Positions 1 to 9,370 of a stretch of 64,000 bases of DNA are shown in pieces; position 1 is the stretch's first letter, and the number at the start of each line of letters is the position of its first letter. The notes beneath the pieces are model-generated. The model worked only from the letters and a program-made list of their open reading frames with translations, was not told where the DNA came from and did not search any database. Made by a program: the position numbers and the translations under genes. Source of the stretch: Breoghania sp. (GTDB lineage: Bacteria > Pseudomonadota > Alphaproteobacteria > Rhizobiales > Stappiaceae); assembly GCF_963674635.1 (NCBI RefSeq), contig NZ_OY771475.1, forward strand, positions 2,356,001-2,420,000, written 5' to 3'.

Positions 1-24
1 TTTGGCGGGCACCGGACAACAAAA

Positions 25-51
25 AGGCCGCGGACCCGAAGGTCGCGGCCT
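25..51 (-). terminator. Rho-independent terminator of the atp F0 operon
   Basis: On the minus strand a GC-rich hairpin (arm AGGCCGCGACC, loop TTCG, opposite arm with one bulged base) is followed directly by a T run (TTTTTGTTG). It lies about 50 bases beyond the atpF stop, so it most likely ends the F0 transcript. Confidence 0.75.
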
Positions 52-98
52 CTTCAATTCGTTTGTCAGCTATCTTGCCTGGCAGGCCCTTCGGCCAA

Positions 99-578
99 TC
101 AGTTCAGCCGGGTAGACACATCGTCGATGCTGTCGGCGATAAGCTTGTCAGCCACCTTGCCGGACACCTTCTTCGACAGGATCTCGGTCGCGGCGGCGAT
201 CGCAACGTCGGCAGCCATCGCCCTGACCTCGGCCATGGCCTGATTTTCGGCCAGCGAAATCTTCGTTTCGGCGAGTGCCGTACGACGCTCAACCAGCTCG
301 TTGAGAGCTTCTTCGGTCTGCTTGGTCAGAAGCTCGGCTTCGCGACGGGCTTCGGCCACGATGCCTTCCGCCTCTTCTTCAGCCTCGCGGTGCTTGCGCT
401 GGTATTCGGCCAGAAGCGCCTGAGCTTCCTCGCGCAAACGACGCGCTTCGTCCAGCTCGTTGCGGATGCCCTCAGCGCGGTCATCAAGCGCCGAGCTCAT
501 CTTGCCGGGAACCTTCAGCCAGACGATCAAAGCGAAGAAGAGAACGAGAGCTACCGTGGCCCAGAATGTTGCATCCAT
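99..578 (-). CDS. atpF: F0F1 ATP synthase subunit b
   Basis: Subunit b of the membrane F0 sector, half of the peripheral stalk that holds F1 stationary against the rotating c-ring. The 159-residue protein has one N-terminal membrane helix (about residues 5-24) and then a long charged alpha-helical region rich in Glu, Ala and Arg, the usual layout. It is the last gene of an F0-only operon in the order atpI-atpB-atpE-atpF'-atpF and starts 13 bases after the b' stop. Having both b and b' is normal in alphaproteobacteria and photosynthetic bacteria, where the stalk is a heterodimer; this is not a recent duplication. A terminator follows. The F1 genes are not in the window, as expected for this group. 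Confidence 0.95.
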   Translation of the reverse strand: MDATFWATVALVLFFALIVWLKVPGKMSSALDDRAEGIRNELDEARRLREEAQALLAEYQRKHREAEEEAEGIVAEARREAELLTKQTEEALNELVERRTALAETKISLAENQAMAEVRAMAADVAIAAATEILSKKVSGKVADKLIADSIDDVSTRLN

Positions 579-591
579 GGTCAGGATCTCC

Positions 592-1239
592 TCACTTCAT
601 CGCGGCCGAAACGGCCTTCGACGTCTCGGCCTTGGTGGGCGCCTTGCCAAGCAAGCTCTCAACGACAGCGTTGGTGGTCTCGCTTGCGATTTCGCCGACA
701 TCCGCGAGCACGGCCGACTTGATGCCGGCAATCCGCTCTTCAGCGGCAGCAAGCTTGGCGTTGAGTTCTTCCTCAATCGCTTCACGCTTGGCCTTGGATT
801 CTTCGGCCAGCTTGTCGCGGTTCGCCTGAGCGATGCCCTGCGCCTTCTTGCGAGCTTCGGCCAGAGCCTGCTCGTAATCGGCGATGGCCGCTTCGGTTTC
901 CTGCTTCAGCCGGTTTGCTTCGCCCAGATCGCTCGCGATGCGATCCCTGCGGTCTTCCAGGATGCCCCCGATGCGCGGCAGCACCATTTTCGACATCATG
1001 TAGTAGAAGAGGCCGAAAGTGATCGCCAGCCAGAGCATCTGGGAGGGAAAAGTCGAGCTGTCGAACGGCGGGAAAGACACGCCCTCATGTCCGCCGTCGT
1101 GCGGCACCTCGGTGTGCGCCGTCGTCGCGCCGCTGGCCGCGGACGTCTCGTTCGTATGGGTCTCTTGAGCCTGAGCCAAAGGCGCCTCCAGATGCCACGC
1201 CAGATGCCACGATTGCCATCCTGACGCGTGAGAAGCCAC
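592..1239 (-). CDS. atpF': F0F1 ATP synthase subunit b'
   Basis: Second peripheral-stalk subunit of F0, partner of subunit b. A Gly/Glu/His-rich stretch (around VPHDGGHEGVSFPPFD) precedes a single membrane helix (about residues 67-85, LWLAITFGLFYYMMS) and a long coiled-coil tail. The GGHEGVFPPFD-type sequence is typical of alphaproteobacterial b'. The start is uncertain: the longest reading begins at GTG 1239 without a clear ribosome site, whereas TTG at 1179 has GGAGG five bases upstream and would give a 195-residue protein starting MAQAQETH, closer to the usual family length. It lies between the c subunit gene and atpF. Confidence 0.93.
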   Translation of the reverse strand: MASHASGWQSWHLAWHLEAPLAQAQETHTNETSAASGATTAHTEVPHDGGHEGVSFPPFDSSTFPSQMLWLAITFGLFYYMMSKMVLPRIGGILEDRRDRIASDLGEANRLKQETEAAIADYEQALAEARKKAQGIAQANRDKLAEESKAKREAIEEELNAKLAAAEERIAGIKSAVLADVGEIASETTNAVVESLLGKAPTKAETSKAVSAAMK

Positions 1240-1363
1240 CCCGTGAGGGGCCTGCCTTCGTCACGCGCCACGATGATAGTCGAGCACCGCACCATCCCGC
1301 GCCCTTCGATCGGGCACGGATTTGTTCAGTTGCCGACAAGACTGTCGGCAACCCTTGCTGATA

Positions 1364-1588
1364 TCAGCCGAAGAGGATGAGCAGCGCGATGAGCAGCGAG
1401 AAGATGCCCATGGCTTCGGTCGCGGCGAAGCCGAGGATCAGGCGACCGAACTGGCCGTCAGATGCGGAGGGGTTGCGCAGCGCACCGGTAAGGTAGCTGG
1501 AGAAGATGTTACCGAGGCCGATGCCAACACCGCCCATGCCGAGACACGCGATACCGGCACCGATGTACTTTGCAGCTTCAGCTTCCAT
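1364..1588 (-). CDS. atpE: F0F1 ATP synthase subunit c
   Basis: Proteolipid subunit that forms the rotating c-ring of F0. At 74 residues it is two hydrophobic helices joined by a short polar loop (ALRNPSASDGQ). The proton-binding carboxylate is Glu58, inside the second helix (FAATEAMGIFSLL). The glycine-rich first helix (GMGGVGIGLG) is the helix-packing motif of the family. It lies between atpB and atpF' and is probably translated at high level to meet c-ring stoichiometry. A glutamate rather than aspartate at the ion site is usual outside enterobacteria. Confidence 0.97.
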   Translation of the reverse strand: MEAEAAKYIGAGIACLGMGGVGIGLGNIFSSYLTGALRNPSASDGQFGRLILGFAATEAMGIFSLLIALLILFG

Positions 1589-1665
1589 GATAAGTGCTCC
1601 TTGAATGGATACGAGATCTGCTGGATCTGTTGAGGGTTCTTAAAGGGCTTGCCCCGCGACCCGGC

Positions 1666-2415
1666 CTAGTGGCTCGGGTGCAGAGCGTCGTTCAGGTACA
1701 TGCAGGTCAGAACCGCAAACACATAGGCCTGCAGGAAAGCGACCAGGAATTCCAGAGCCGTGATGCCCACCGTCATGACAAGCGGCATGACGGAACCGAG
1801 GACACCGGCGAAGCCGAGGCTTCCGAGGCTCACCACAAAGCCGGCGAAGACCTTCAGCGTGATATGGCCGCCAAGCATGTTTGCAAAAAGTCGAACGGAG
1901 AGGCTGATCGGACGCGAGAGGAAGGAGATGACCTCGATCGGCGTCACGAGAACCAGCAGCACGATAGGCACACCGGACGGCACGAAAAGCTTCAGGAAGC
2001 GCAGACCGTGGCGCTTCAGACCGTAGCCCACGACCGTCAGGATCACGAGCATCGACAGTGAGAATGTCACGATGATCTGCGCTGTTACCGTGAAGAAATA
2101 CGGGAACATGCCCATGATGTTCGCCCCAAGGACGAACATGAAAATCGAGAACACGAATGGGAAGAAGCGCATCCCTTCCGATCCTGTCGATCCTCGCAGC
2201 ATGTTCGCGATGAACTCATAGAACATCTCCGCCACGGACTGACCGCGGCTGGGAACCAGCCCCCGCCCCTTCGTGGCCAGCATGAGCCAAGCCGTAGTCA
2301 CCGCAACGGTGCCGACCATGAACAGCGACGCATTCGTGAAGGAAAAATCGACACCGCCGATTTCGACAGGGAACAGATTGACGACTTTAAACTGATGAAG
2401 CGGATCGTTCGACAC
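1666..2415 (-). CDS. atpB: F0F1 ATP synthase subunit a
   Basis: Stator channel subunit of F0 that passes protons to and from the c-ring. The 249-residue protein has five to six membrane helices. The conserved helix with the essential arginine is visible as SLSVRLFANMLGGH, and a second conserved block is FLQAYVFAVLTCMYLNDA near the C-terminus. The start is GTG at 2415 with AGAGG eight bases upstream. It follows atpI and precedes atpE in the same operon. Length and motif spacing are ordinary for the family. Confidence 0.97.
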   Translation of the reverse strand: MSNDPLHQFKVVNLFPVEIGGVDFSFTNASLFMVGTVAVTTAWLMLATKGRGLVPSRGQSVAEMFYEFIANMLRGSTGSEGMRFFPFVFSIFMFVLGANIMGMFPYFFTVTAQIIVTFSLSMLVILTVVGYGLKRHGLRFLKLFVPSGVPIVLLVLVTPIEVISFLSRPISLSVRLFANMLGGHITLKVFAGFVVSLGSLGFAGVLGSVMPLVMTVGITALEFLVAFLQAYVFAVLTCMYLNDALHPSH

Positions 2416-2541
2416 CGTGTCGGCCTCTTGAATCTGTTCTCATGCCGCCGAAGCGGCTCTTCGTTCAACATTAAGCCCCAACCGGACGTTCGCCCGGGAG
2501 GTGCCATCGGTTCGATACGTGACGCCTTAGACCATAGATCG

Positions 2542-2949
2542 CTAGTCGGATCCACCGTCCTTGCGCCTGAATTCATCAGCCGGATCCGAGATCTTTCCCA
2601 CGGAACGCAGCATGTTCAGGATTCCGGCCGCAAAGCCGAGAAGCAGAAACGCGGCCATTGCCCACGGGGCAGTTCCCAACCACTTGTCCAAGAGCCAGCC
2701 GATCAACGCGCCAACGCCAACGCCCGCAATCAACTCGCTCGACATCTTCATCGCCGCCGCAAAGCCGGAAGCGCTGCCGGAGCGTGTAAGGCGTTTCTGT
2801 TCCGCCTCTTCGCGTTCATTGCGCTCGGCCAGCGAGCGGTTCAGCTGGTCCAGACGCGCGTCCAAACCACCCTTGCCAGATTGCGGCCCCGCCTGCCCCC
2901 CTGCATTTTCCGGCTGTGCGTCATCCTCGGGCCTGTGTTCTTCGGCCAT
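2542..2949 (-). CDS. atpI: AtpI-type F0F1 assembly protein
   Basis: First gene of the F0 operon. AtpI proteins are small membrane proteins that assist c-ring assembly and may act in Mg2+ or Ca2+ supply; they are not part of the final enzyme. This copy has about 135 residues: a charged, disordered N-terminal region (residues 1-60), then two hydrophobic helices (IAGVGVGALIGWLLDKWLG and WAMAAFLLLGFAAGILNML). I start it at ATG 2949 (MAEEHRPEDD). An upstream in-frame ATG at 3039 would add 30 residues of unlikely composition. Family assignment rests on the two-helix pattern and position. Confidence 0.85.
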   Translation of the reverse strand: MAEEHRPEDDAQPENAGGQAGPQSGKGGLDARLDQLNRSLAERNEREEAEQKRLTRSGSASGFAAAMKMSSELIAGVGVGALIGWLLDKWLGTAPWAMAAFLLLGFAAGILNMLRSVGKISDPADEFRRKDGGSD

Positions 2950-3153
2950 CACATTTGCACCCCCGGATGCAGGAAAACACTGCGTTCCGCCCCCCTGAAA
3001 AGTCGCGCGCACCATAGTCGGCACCCCCAAACCTGTCAAGAAGGCTTACGGACCATCTAACCGTCTGTTTTATTTGGGATTTATTCCAAAAATGAAGGGG
3101 TTACGGTCATCCACACGACTTTCGTAGCCCCCAAGCGGGCCGTTGCCTGCGAT

Positions 3154-6100
3154 CTAGACGGCCTCCAGGAAGCGTTCAGCCATCTCCAAATCCACAGAAA
3201 CCAGCTGAGAAACGCCTCTTTCGGCCATGGTTACGCCGAAGAGCCGGTTCATCCGCGACATGGTGATCGGATTGTGGGTGATGACGACGAAACGGGTCTG
3301 AGTGAGGCGCGCCATTTCTTCCAGCAAATCGCAATAGCGTTCCACATTCGCATCATCCAGCGGGGCGTCGACCTCGTCGAGAACGCAGATCGGGGCTGGA
3401 TTCGTGAGGAAAACCGCGAAGATAAGGGCCATGGCGGTCAAGGCTTGCTCGCCGCCGGACAGGAGTGTCATGGTCTGCGGCTTTTTGCCGGGCGGACGTG
3501 CGACAATTTCAAGTCCCGCATCCAGCGGATCATCCGAATCGATAAGCTGCAATTCCGCCGTTCCACCGCCGAACAGATGCGTGAAGAGGCGCTGAAAATG
3601 CTCGTTGACCACTTCGAAGGCAGACAGAAGGCGTTCACGCGCCTCCCGGTTGAGATTCGCAATGCCCGTGCGCAGCCGGCGGATCGCCTCGATCAGATCA
3701 TCACGGTCGGAAACCAGAGAATCGCGCTGCGTGGAAACCTCTTCCACTTCCTGCTCGGCGCGCAGGTTCACGCCGCCCAGACGTTCGCGCTCGGCTTTCA
3801 GGCGTTCCAGTCGCGTCTCGATGGCGTGGATATCGGGCAGAGGGGCGCCTTCACGCAACTCGGCGATGGCGGGAACTTCCTGCGGGGACACCTCCAGAGC
3901 CTCTTCGATGCGCTCTGCCACGTCAGCCGCTCGTGCACGCGCGGACTCCACCCGCTCCTCGGCCCTCACCTTGCCTTCACGGGCCACCGACAAGGCCTCC
4001 AGGGCCTCGCGGGCCGTTCGGTCCGCATCGCCCAGCATACGCTCCGCCTTTACCAGCGCATCGTCGGCCGCACTGCGTGCTTCTTCGGCCCGCGCGATCT
4101 CGGAGAAAAGACCGCGTCGTTTCTCCTCTATGTCGACAGGACGCTCGGTCAGATCCTCGATCTCGGCCTCTGCCGCCTCCAGTCGCTCACGCAGGATCGC
4201 CAGTTGTCGTTCGGCATTGGCTGCCCGCTCGCGCCAGGAACGCCGTTCACGGCCAATCCCTTCCAGACGGCGCTGGCGCATCTCATTCTCGCGATCAAGG
4301 CCGCTGGCCAGAGCCCGCGCCTCCGCGACCGCGGCGCGATCCGTGGCCACCACGGCGCGCAACTGGGCGATTTCCGCTTCCAGGCCGGAGGCATCGGCAA
4401 GCTCTGACGCGATCTCCTCCGCCTCAGCGAGCGCGGCTTGCGCATCTTCCAACTCACCGGAAAGGCGCGCCTCGGCATCCTCCAGCGCGGTTCGGTGCAT
4501 GGTAAGTGCGGAAAGATCACGTTCCGCCGCGGCAAGCGCCGCGCGCGCCCGATCGAGCCGCGCCTGGCTTTCGCGCACCACACCACGCGCGGCCTGCTCA
4601 GCCTCCACTGCGGCTGCGACGGCGCTTCGCTGGCGTTCCAGATCCGCCTGACGGGCCGCCACTTCGCCCGAAAGCTCCTCGATACGCGCTTCCAGTTCGA
4701 CGAGCCTGTTTCGCTGTTCGAGGCGCTGGGCGGCAGCCGTGGGCGCCTCGGCGGTCGCGATGAACCCGTCCCATCGCCACAGATCCCCTTCGCGAGAAAC
4801 CAGACGCTGACCGGGTTTCAGCAAGGGCAGCAGCCGCTCCGCATCGGCGCGCGCAATCAGGCCAATCTGCGCCAGACGCCGGGAAAGCGCTGCTGGCGCG
4901 GCCACGTGGGCGGAAAGCGCCTCCACCCCATCGGGCAGGGTCGGATCGGCGGATGGGTCGGAAATCTCGCTCCAACGCACGGGGGCTGCAGGATCGAGCG
5001 GAGCATCGAGGTCTTCGCCCAAGGCCGCGCCGAGCGCCGCCTCAAAGCCAGGAGAAACCTCGATCGCATCGATGATCGGCTCCCATTCCCCCTCCCCTCC
5101 TGCATTGAGCATTCTGGATAGGGCGCGGGCTTCGGCCTCATCGGCGCCCAGACGGCGCTCGGCACCGGCGAGCGGTTCACGTGCGGCGGCCTCTGATGAA
5201 CGTGCGTCGGAGGTGGCGATTTCGCTCGCCTCCGCGCGCATGGTCGCCTCCTCAAGAGCGGCTTCGGCGATTTCAAGCGCCACGCGCTCTTCCTCGGCAT
5301 CGCTTTTCGCCGCGATTTCAGCGCGCAACGCCGCCAGATCGCGCGCAACGTCGGACGCCTGTGCCTTGAACCGATCCAACCGCGCGCGGATTTCGCTCAA
5401 TGTCCGCTCCGCCTGCGCCCGACGAGCGACAAACGCGGCGTTTTCCTCGGTCTTGCGGGAGAGCTCACCTTCACTCTTGAGAAGAGCCTCCTCCGCAGCG
5501 GCGACCTGTTCAATGGCAGTCTGCGATCGCTCGCTTGCCATCTCGTTTTCCGTCAGAAGCGCCTGCTCCTCCTCGTCGAGCGCCGCCAGGAGCTCGGCAT
5601 TCTCCGTTCCCATGCCTTCTTCGCGCTCGATATCCTGAGAGAGCTGCGCGCGGCGATGGTCGAGATCTCGCAGGCGCTCGCGCACCCGGCGTTCTTCGGC
5701 GTCCAGTTCGTTGCGGGCCAGAACAAGCCTCTGCAGGGCAGCCCCCGCACGGGCGGCCTCGTCTCGCAAGCCCGGAACAGTGTGTGCGGCGATCGCCTGT
5801 TCCTTGGCAGCTTCGCCTTGCGCAGCCGCGGCCTCATTGACCGCGGCCAGAACCTTCGCCAGTTCGCCTTCCGCGGCCTTTAGCGCCTCTCCGGTTTCCA
5901 TCCAGCGCAGATAGAGGATCGTGGCCTCCGCCTTGCGGATGTCCCCGGACAGATTGCGATAGCGCGACGCCTGCCGGGCCTGCCGCTTCAAGCCTTCGAG
6001 CTGACTATCGATCTGGACGAGCACGTCCTCAAGCCGTTCCAGATTCTGTTCGGCAGCGCGCAGGCGCAACTCCGCCTCGTGACGACGCGAATGCAGGCCG

Positions 6101-6612
6101 GAAATACCAGCCGCCTCTTCCAGGATACGTCGGCGCTGGGTCGGCTTTGCCGCGATCAGCTCGCCGATCCGCCCCTGGCCGACCAACGCATTGGAGCGCG
6201 CGCCCGTGGAGGCGTCAGCGAACAGTAGCTGGACGTCGCGGGCACGCACGTCGCGGGCATTGATGCGGTAGACCGAGCCTGCCTCGCGCTCGATGCGGCG
6301 ACTGACTTCCAGCAGATCCGCATCGTTGAAGCCCTGCGGTGCGGTGCGGGCGGAATTGTCGAGGTAAAGCGTGACTTCGGCGGTGTTGCGCGCGGGCCTG
6401 TTCAGGCTGCCGGAGAAGATCACGTCGTCCATGCCGGACGCGCGCATGTTCTTGTAGGAGTTCTCGCCCATGACCCAGCGCAGGGCCTCGACAAGATTGG
6501 ACTTGCCGCATCCATTGGGACCGACAACGCCCGTCAGGCCGTCCTCGATCACAAACTCCATCGGCTCCACGAAGGACTTGAAACCGAGCAGACGCAATTT
6601 GTTGAACTTCAT
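3154..6612 (-). CDS. smc: Chromosome segregation protein SMC
   Basis: Structural maintenance of chromosomes ATPase, the core of the SMC-ScpAB condensin that loads at parS and organises and segregates the chromosome. The 1152-residue protein has the full architecture: N-terminal ATPase half with Walker A GPNGCGKSN (about residues 32-40), a long coiled coil, a hinge near residues 490-640, a second coiled coil, and a C-terminal half with the signature LLSGGEQALTAMAL and Walker B ICVLDEVDAPLDD. It is downstream of a DsbA-like gene with a 54-base gap, an order seen in other Rhizobiales, so it may be cotranscribed. No frameshift is apparent. Many antisense open frames lie over it because of the coiled-coil codon bias; they are not genes. 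Confidence 0.97.
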   Translation of the reverse strand: MKFNKLRLLGFKSFVEPMEFVIEDGLTGVVGPNGCGKSNLVEALRWVMGENSYKNMRASGMDDVIFSGSLNRPARNTAEVTLYLDNSARTAPQGFNDADLLEVSRRIEREAGSVYRINARDVRARDVQLLFADASTGARSNALVGQGRIGELIAAKPTQRRRILEEAAGISGLHSRRHEAELRLRAAEQNLERLEDVLVQIDSQLEGLKRQARQASRYRNLSGDIRKAEATILYLRWMETGEALKAAEGELAKVLAAVNEAAAAQGEAAKEQAIAAHTVPGLRDEAARAGAALQRLVLARNELDAEERRVRERLRDLDHRRAQLSQDIEREEGMGTENAELLAALDEEEQALLTENEMASERSQTAIEQVAAAEEALLKSEGELSRKTEENAAFVARRAQAERTLSEIRARLDRFKAQASDVARDLAALRAEIAAKSDAEEERVALEIAEAALEEATMRAEASEIATSDARSSEAAAREPLAGAERRLGADEAEARALSRMLNAGGEGEWEPIIDAIEVSPGFEAALGAALGEDLDAPLDPAAPVRWSEISDPSADPTLPDGVEALSAHVAAPAALSRRLAQIGLIARADAERLLPLLKPGQRLVSREGDLWRWDGFIATAEAPTAAAQRLEQRNRLVELEARIEELSGEVAARQADLERQRSAVAAAVEAEQAARGVVRESQARLDRARAALAAAERDLSALTMHRTALEDAEARLSGELEDAQAALAEAEEIASELADASGLEAEIAQLRAVVATDRAAVAEARALASGLDRENEMRQRRLEGIGRERRSWRERAANAERQLAILRERLEAAEAEIEDLTERPVDIEEKRRGLFSEIARAEEARSAADDALVKAERMLGDADRTAREALEALSVAREGKVRAEERVESARARAADVAERIEEALEVSPQEVPAIAELREGAPLPDIHAIETRLERLKAERERLGGVNLRAEQEVEEVSTQRDSLVSDRDDLIEAIRRLRTGIANLNREARERLLSAFEVVNEHFQRLFTHLFGGGTAELQLIDSDDPLDAGLEIVARPPGKKPQTMTLLSGGEQALTAMALIFAVFLTNPAPICVLDEVDAPLDDANVERYCDLLEEMARLTQTRFVVITHNPITMSRMNRLFGVTMAERGVSQLVSVDLEMAERFLEAV

Positions 6613-6666
6613 GGCCGCACCCCGCGCGAGCGCAGTTGCTTGCGCGCGATGCGGCCCGCAAGCAGG

Positions 6667-7323
6667 TCAGAGCAGCGGCTTGATGATTTCGTCGAGCTGT
6701 TCAACCGTCAGCGCCCCGGGGTGCTTTTCCCCATTGATGAAAAAGGTGGGCGTCGAATTCACACCGAATTCCTTGTTCGCCCGTTCCCGTGACTCGTTCA
6801 CGCCATCAAGAATACTCTGATTCGACAAGCACTCCTCGAATGTCTTGTCGTTGTAGCCAATCTGCTTCGCCATGGCTTTCAGATTGCCCAGCGGGTCCTG
6901 TGTGAAGGCCCATTTGCGCTGCTGCTCAAAAAACAGATGCAGAATGTCATAATACTGCTCCTTTGGAGCGCACCTTGAAAGCATACTTGCCGCGAAAGCA
7001 AGATTGTCAAGCGGGAACTCCCGCATTGTGTAATACACCTTACCCGTATCGATATATTCTTTCTTCAGATACGGAAAGCTCTCGGTTGCGAAGGTCGCGC
7101 AATGACTGCATGTGAGCGACGCATATTCGATGATCGTTACCGGAGCGTCGGGACTGCCGATGAACATGTCTTCCAGAAGACCCTGCTTTTGCAGCTCCAT
7201 GGGAGAAAAGCTCTCCGCAAAAGCCGGCATCGGCAGGAGCGGGGCCAGCATGGCGCCTGCGCCAATGGCGGCTACACCTTGAAGGATCTGCCTTCTGGAC
7301 AGGTTCACAGCGGTCACTTTCAC
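6667..7323 (-). CDS. DsbA-family periplasmic thioredoxin-fold protein
   Basis: Probable periplasmic thiol-disulfide oxidoreductase. After an N-terminal signal with a twin-arginine-like motif (LSRRQILQG) and hydrophobic stretch ending PMPAFAES, the protein has a thioredoxin fold with active site CSHC (SLTCSHCATF), an inserted helical domain, and the cis-proline loop NSTPTFFING. Family knowledge supports oxidation of, or exchange with, exported proteins; substrates cannot be read from the sequence. The start is open: GAGG abuts ATG 7332 and lies nine bases before GTG 7323, so I prefer the GTG (about 218 residues). It sits between DUF721 and smc on the same strand, a conserved rhizobial arrangement with no obvious functional link. 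Confidence 0.88.
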   Translation of the reverse strand: MKVTAVNLSRRQILQGVAAIGAGAMLAPLLPMPAFAESFSPMELQKQGLLEDMFIGSPDAPVTIIEYASLTCSHCATFATESFPYLKKEYIDTGKVYYTMREFPLDNLAFAASMLSRCAPKEQYYDILHLFFEQQRKWAFTQDPLGNLKAMAKQIGYNDKTFEECLSNQSILDGVNESRERANKEFGVNSTPTFFINGEKHPGALTVEQLDEIIKPLL

Positions 7324-7455
7324 GGGTGTCATCCTCAACTGATCGTTTCTCTGGATTATTGCACGGGCCGACGGTGGTCTCCGGCCGCCCCTGTCAATGT
7401 CGTTTCAAGATGTGCCAGCCCGAAGTTGAACTGACCATGAACAGCCCGAGCGCGC

Positions 7456-8028
7456 TCATTTCGCGCGCCGTGCCTTGATGGAGCGGCCGAGCTTGTCGAG
7501 CGCCGCGCGCAAGGGTGTGTCCGGCACATCCTCCAGCTGACGTTTCAACTCCGCCTCCTCCAGATCGCTCAGGGCCCGCTGCTTCGGGATCGCGCGCTCA
7601 GGCTGCCTTTTGAGCGGCCTCTGGACGATCTTGATCCGGCCAACCGCAGCCCAACCGAAGAACATGTTTATCCGCTGGATCATTTGGGGCAGCTCATGCT
7701 GCAGGAAAAGGGCACTGGGACCATCGCAGCGGATCACCAGTGTCGCAGGTTCCGGGACGGCATCACTGCCCCCGTCGCGTCGCCTCGGCCAGTGCAGGGC
7801 CTCCGGCTGCGTGGTCCTGCCGTACCGATCGCCGACAATATCCGGCCAAAGGGAGATCAGGTCCGCTGTCGCGAAGCCGCGCTTGCGGCAGGCAGGCTCC
7901 AGAACACCACCAATGAGGTCGGCAAGCGGCTTGGCGGAGCGACGTCGCCCACGCGACGCGCTGCCCTGCGACTGCCGGGCATGCCGGTCATAGTCGCTTG
8001 AACCGGAAGCACGATCTTTTCCGCTCAT
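7456..8028 (-). CDS. DUF721 (DciA-like) domain protein
   Basis: Member of the DUF721 family, whose best known member DciA loads the replicative helicase in bacteria that lack DnaC. The conserved core is LADLIGGVLEPACRKRGFATADLISLWPDIVG followed by a KH-like stretch (ATLVIRCDGPSALFLQHELPQMIQRIN), as expected; the first 30 and last 50 residues are basic and probably disordered. I start it at ATG 8028 (MSGKDRASGS), giving 190 residues; a GTG at 8112 would add 28 residues. It is divergent from mutY and upstream of the DsbA-like gene. A role in helicase loading is inferred from the family, and the distant N-terminal DUF721 subgroup in Rhizobiales is less well studied. Confidence 0.85.
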   Translation of the reverse strand: MSGKDRASGSSDYDRHARQSQGSASRGRRRSAKPLADLIGGVLEPACRKRGFATADLISLWPDIVGDRYGRTTQPEALHWPRRRDGGSDAVPEPATLVIRCDGPSALFLQHELPQMIQRINMFFGWAAVGRIKIVQRPLKRQPERAIPKQRALSDLEEAELKRQLEDVPDTPLRAALDKLGRSIKARRAK

Positions 8029-8276
8029 TCCAAATGCTCGCCCACTCACTTCGGCAGTTGCATCCAACCGATACGTTTTGTCGTCCCTGTCTACTCCGCC
8101 GCGGCGTGTCACGCCAGAACGGACAGCGACCGAGGGATCCGTAGCCCGAACCGGAATACCCCTGGCGGTCTACCCCCGGAGTGCGGCGGTCAGGTGGCAA
8201 ACCTCATGTCGGGCACTGCCTGGGCATGCCGCTTTCCGGCTTGTCTTTCACCTGCGAGTGAGGTCCTGTTTCGCTC

Positions 8277-9350
8277 ATGACCCGACGATTCCCCGCCCCT
8301 CAGGCCGACACCCTGCTCCAGTGGTATGACCGCCATGCCCGTACGCTGCCATGGCGGGTCTCGCCAGAAGACCGTGCCCAAGGCGTCAAGCCTGACCCCT
8401 ATCGGGTCTGGCTTTCGGAGATCATGCTTCAGCAGACGACGGTTGCAGCCGTCAAGGCATACTTCCAGGCTTTCACGCAAAAGTGGCCGGATGTCATGGC
8501 CTTGGCGCAGGCAGACGAGAGTGACGTTCTGAAGGCTTGGGCAGGGCTTGGCTACTATTCGCGGGCGCGCAATCTGAAGGCCTGCGCCGACATGGTGGCG
8601 CAGGAACATGGCGGGCGTTTTCCCGAAACCGAAGAGGGCCTGCGCGCCCTGCCAGGCATCGGTCCCTATACCGCCGCCGCCATCGCCGCGATCGCATTCG
8701 ATCGCCCGGCGAGCGTTGTCGACGGCAATGTTGAGCGCGTGATCAGCCGGATCCACGCCATCGAAACGCCTCTGCCGCAGGCTAAGGCGGAGATCCGGGA
8801 ACGCACCGCGGACCTGACCCCGAAGACACGACCTGGAGACTTTGCCCAGGCGATGATGGATCTGGGCGCGACCCTGTGCTCGCCGCGACAACCCGCCTGC
8901 ACCCTGTGCCCCTGGAACGAGTCCTGCCGCGCGCACGCGTCTGGGACCGCGGAGACCTTTCCGCGCAAGGCCGCCAAGGCGGCCAAGCCCACGCGGCGAG
9001 GCATGGCCTTCGTCGCGGTTCGCGCCGATGGCGCGGTTCTTCTGCGCCAACGGCCCAGGAAAGGCCTGTTGGGCGGCATGAGCGAACCTCCGACAAGCGT
9101 GTGGGCACCGGATGCGGCGACCGACGACCTGTCGCTTGCCCCGTTGGTGCTCGACTGGCGAAAATGCCTTGCCCCGGTGCGTCACACGTTCACGCACTTT
9201 CATCTGGAGATGACGGTCTGGCGTGCCCATGCCGACGGAAACGTTCCCGCCCCCGATGGACACTGGTGGTCAACGCCCGACGAGCTTGGCGGCGAAGCGC
9301 TTCCAACCGTTATGAAAAAGGCCGTTGCGGCGGGGCTCGGCGAGGCTTGA
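8277..9350 (+). CDS. mutY: A/G-specific adenine DNA glycosylase
   Basis: Base-excision repair enzyme that removes adenine mispaired with 8-oxoguanine. The 357-residue protein has the catalytic glutamate in PYRVWLSEIMLQQTTV, the helix-hairpin-helix LPGIGPYTAAAIAAIAF, and the catalytic aspartate in VVDGNVERVISRI. It also has the 4Fe-4S ligand set CSPRQPACTLCPWNESC (C-x6-C-x2-C-x5-C) and a C-terminal NUDIX-like 8-oxoG recognition domain (about residues 235-350). All key residues are present. It is divergent from the DUF721 gene and convergent with the histidine kinase gene, whose stop is 21 bases away. Confidence 0.97.
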   Translation: MTRRFPAPQADTLLQWYDRHARTLPWRVSPEDRAQGVKPDPYRVWLSEIMLQQTTVAAVKAYFQAFTQKWPDVMALAQADESDVLKAWAGLGYYSRARNLKACADMVAQEHGGRFPETEEGLRALPGIGPYTAAAIAAIAFDRPASVVDGNVERVISRIHAIETPLPQAKAEIRERTADLTPKTRPGDFAQAMMDLGATLCSPRQPACTLCPWNESCRAHASGTAETFPRKAAKAAKPTRRGMAFVAVRADGAVLLRQRPRKGLLGGMSEPPTSVWAPDAATDDLSLAPLVLDWRKCLAPVRHTFTHFHLEMTVWRAHADGNVPAPDGHWWSTPDELGGEALPTVMKKAVAAGLGEA

Positions 9351-9358
9351 GCCCCGCC
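9329..9358. terminator. Possible bidirectional hairpin between mutY and the kinase gene
   Basis: A perfect 10-bp inverted repeat (GGCGGGGCTC / GAGCCCCGCC) with a 10-base loop overlaps the mutY stop codon and lies just before the end of the convergent kinase gene. There is no T run on either side, so termination activity is uncertain. Confidence 0.35.
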
Positions 9359-9370
9359 CTCATGCCTGTC

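Noticed and set aside
578..592. Two b-type F0 subunits as a recent duplication
   Set aside because: b and b' are the normal heterodimeric stalk of alphaproteobacteria.
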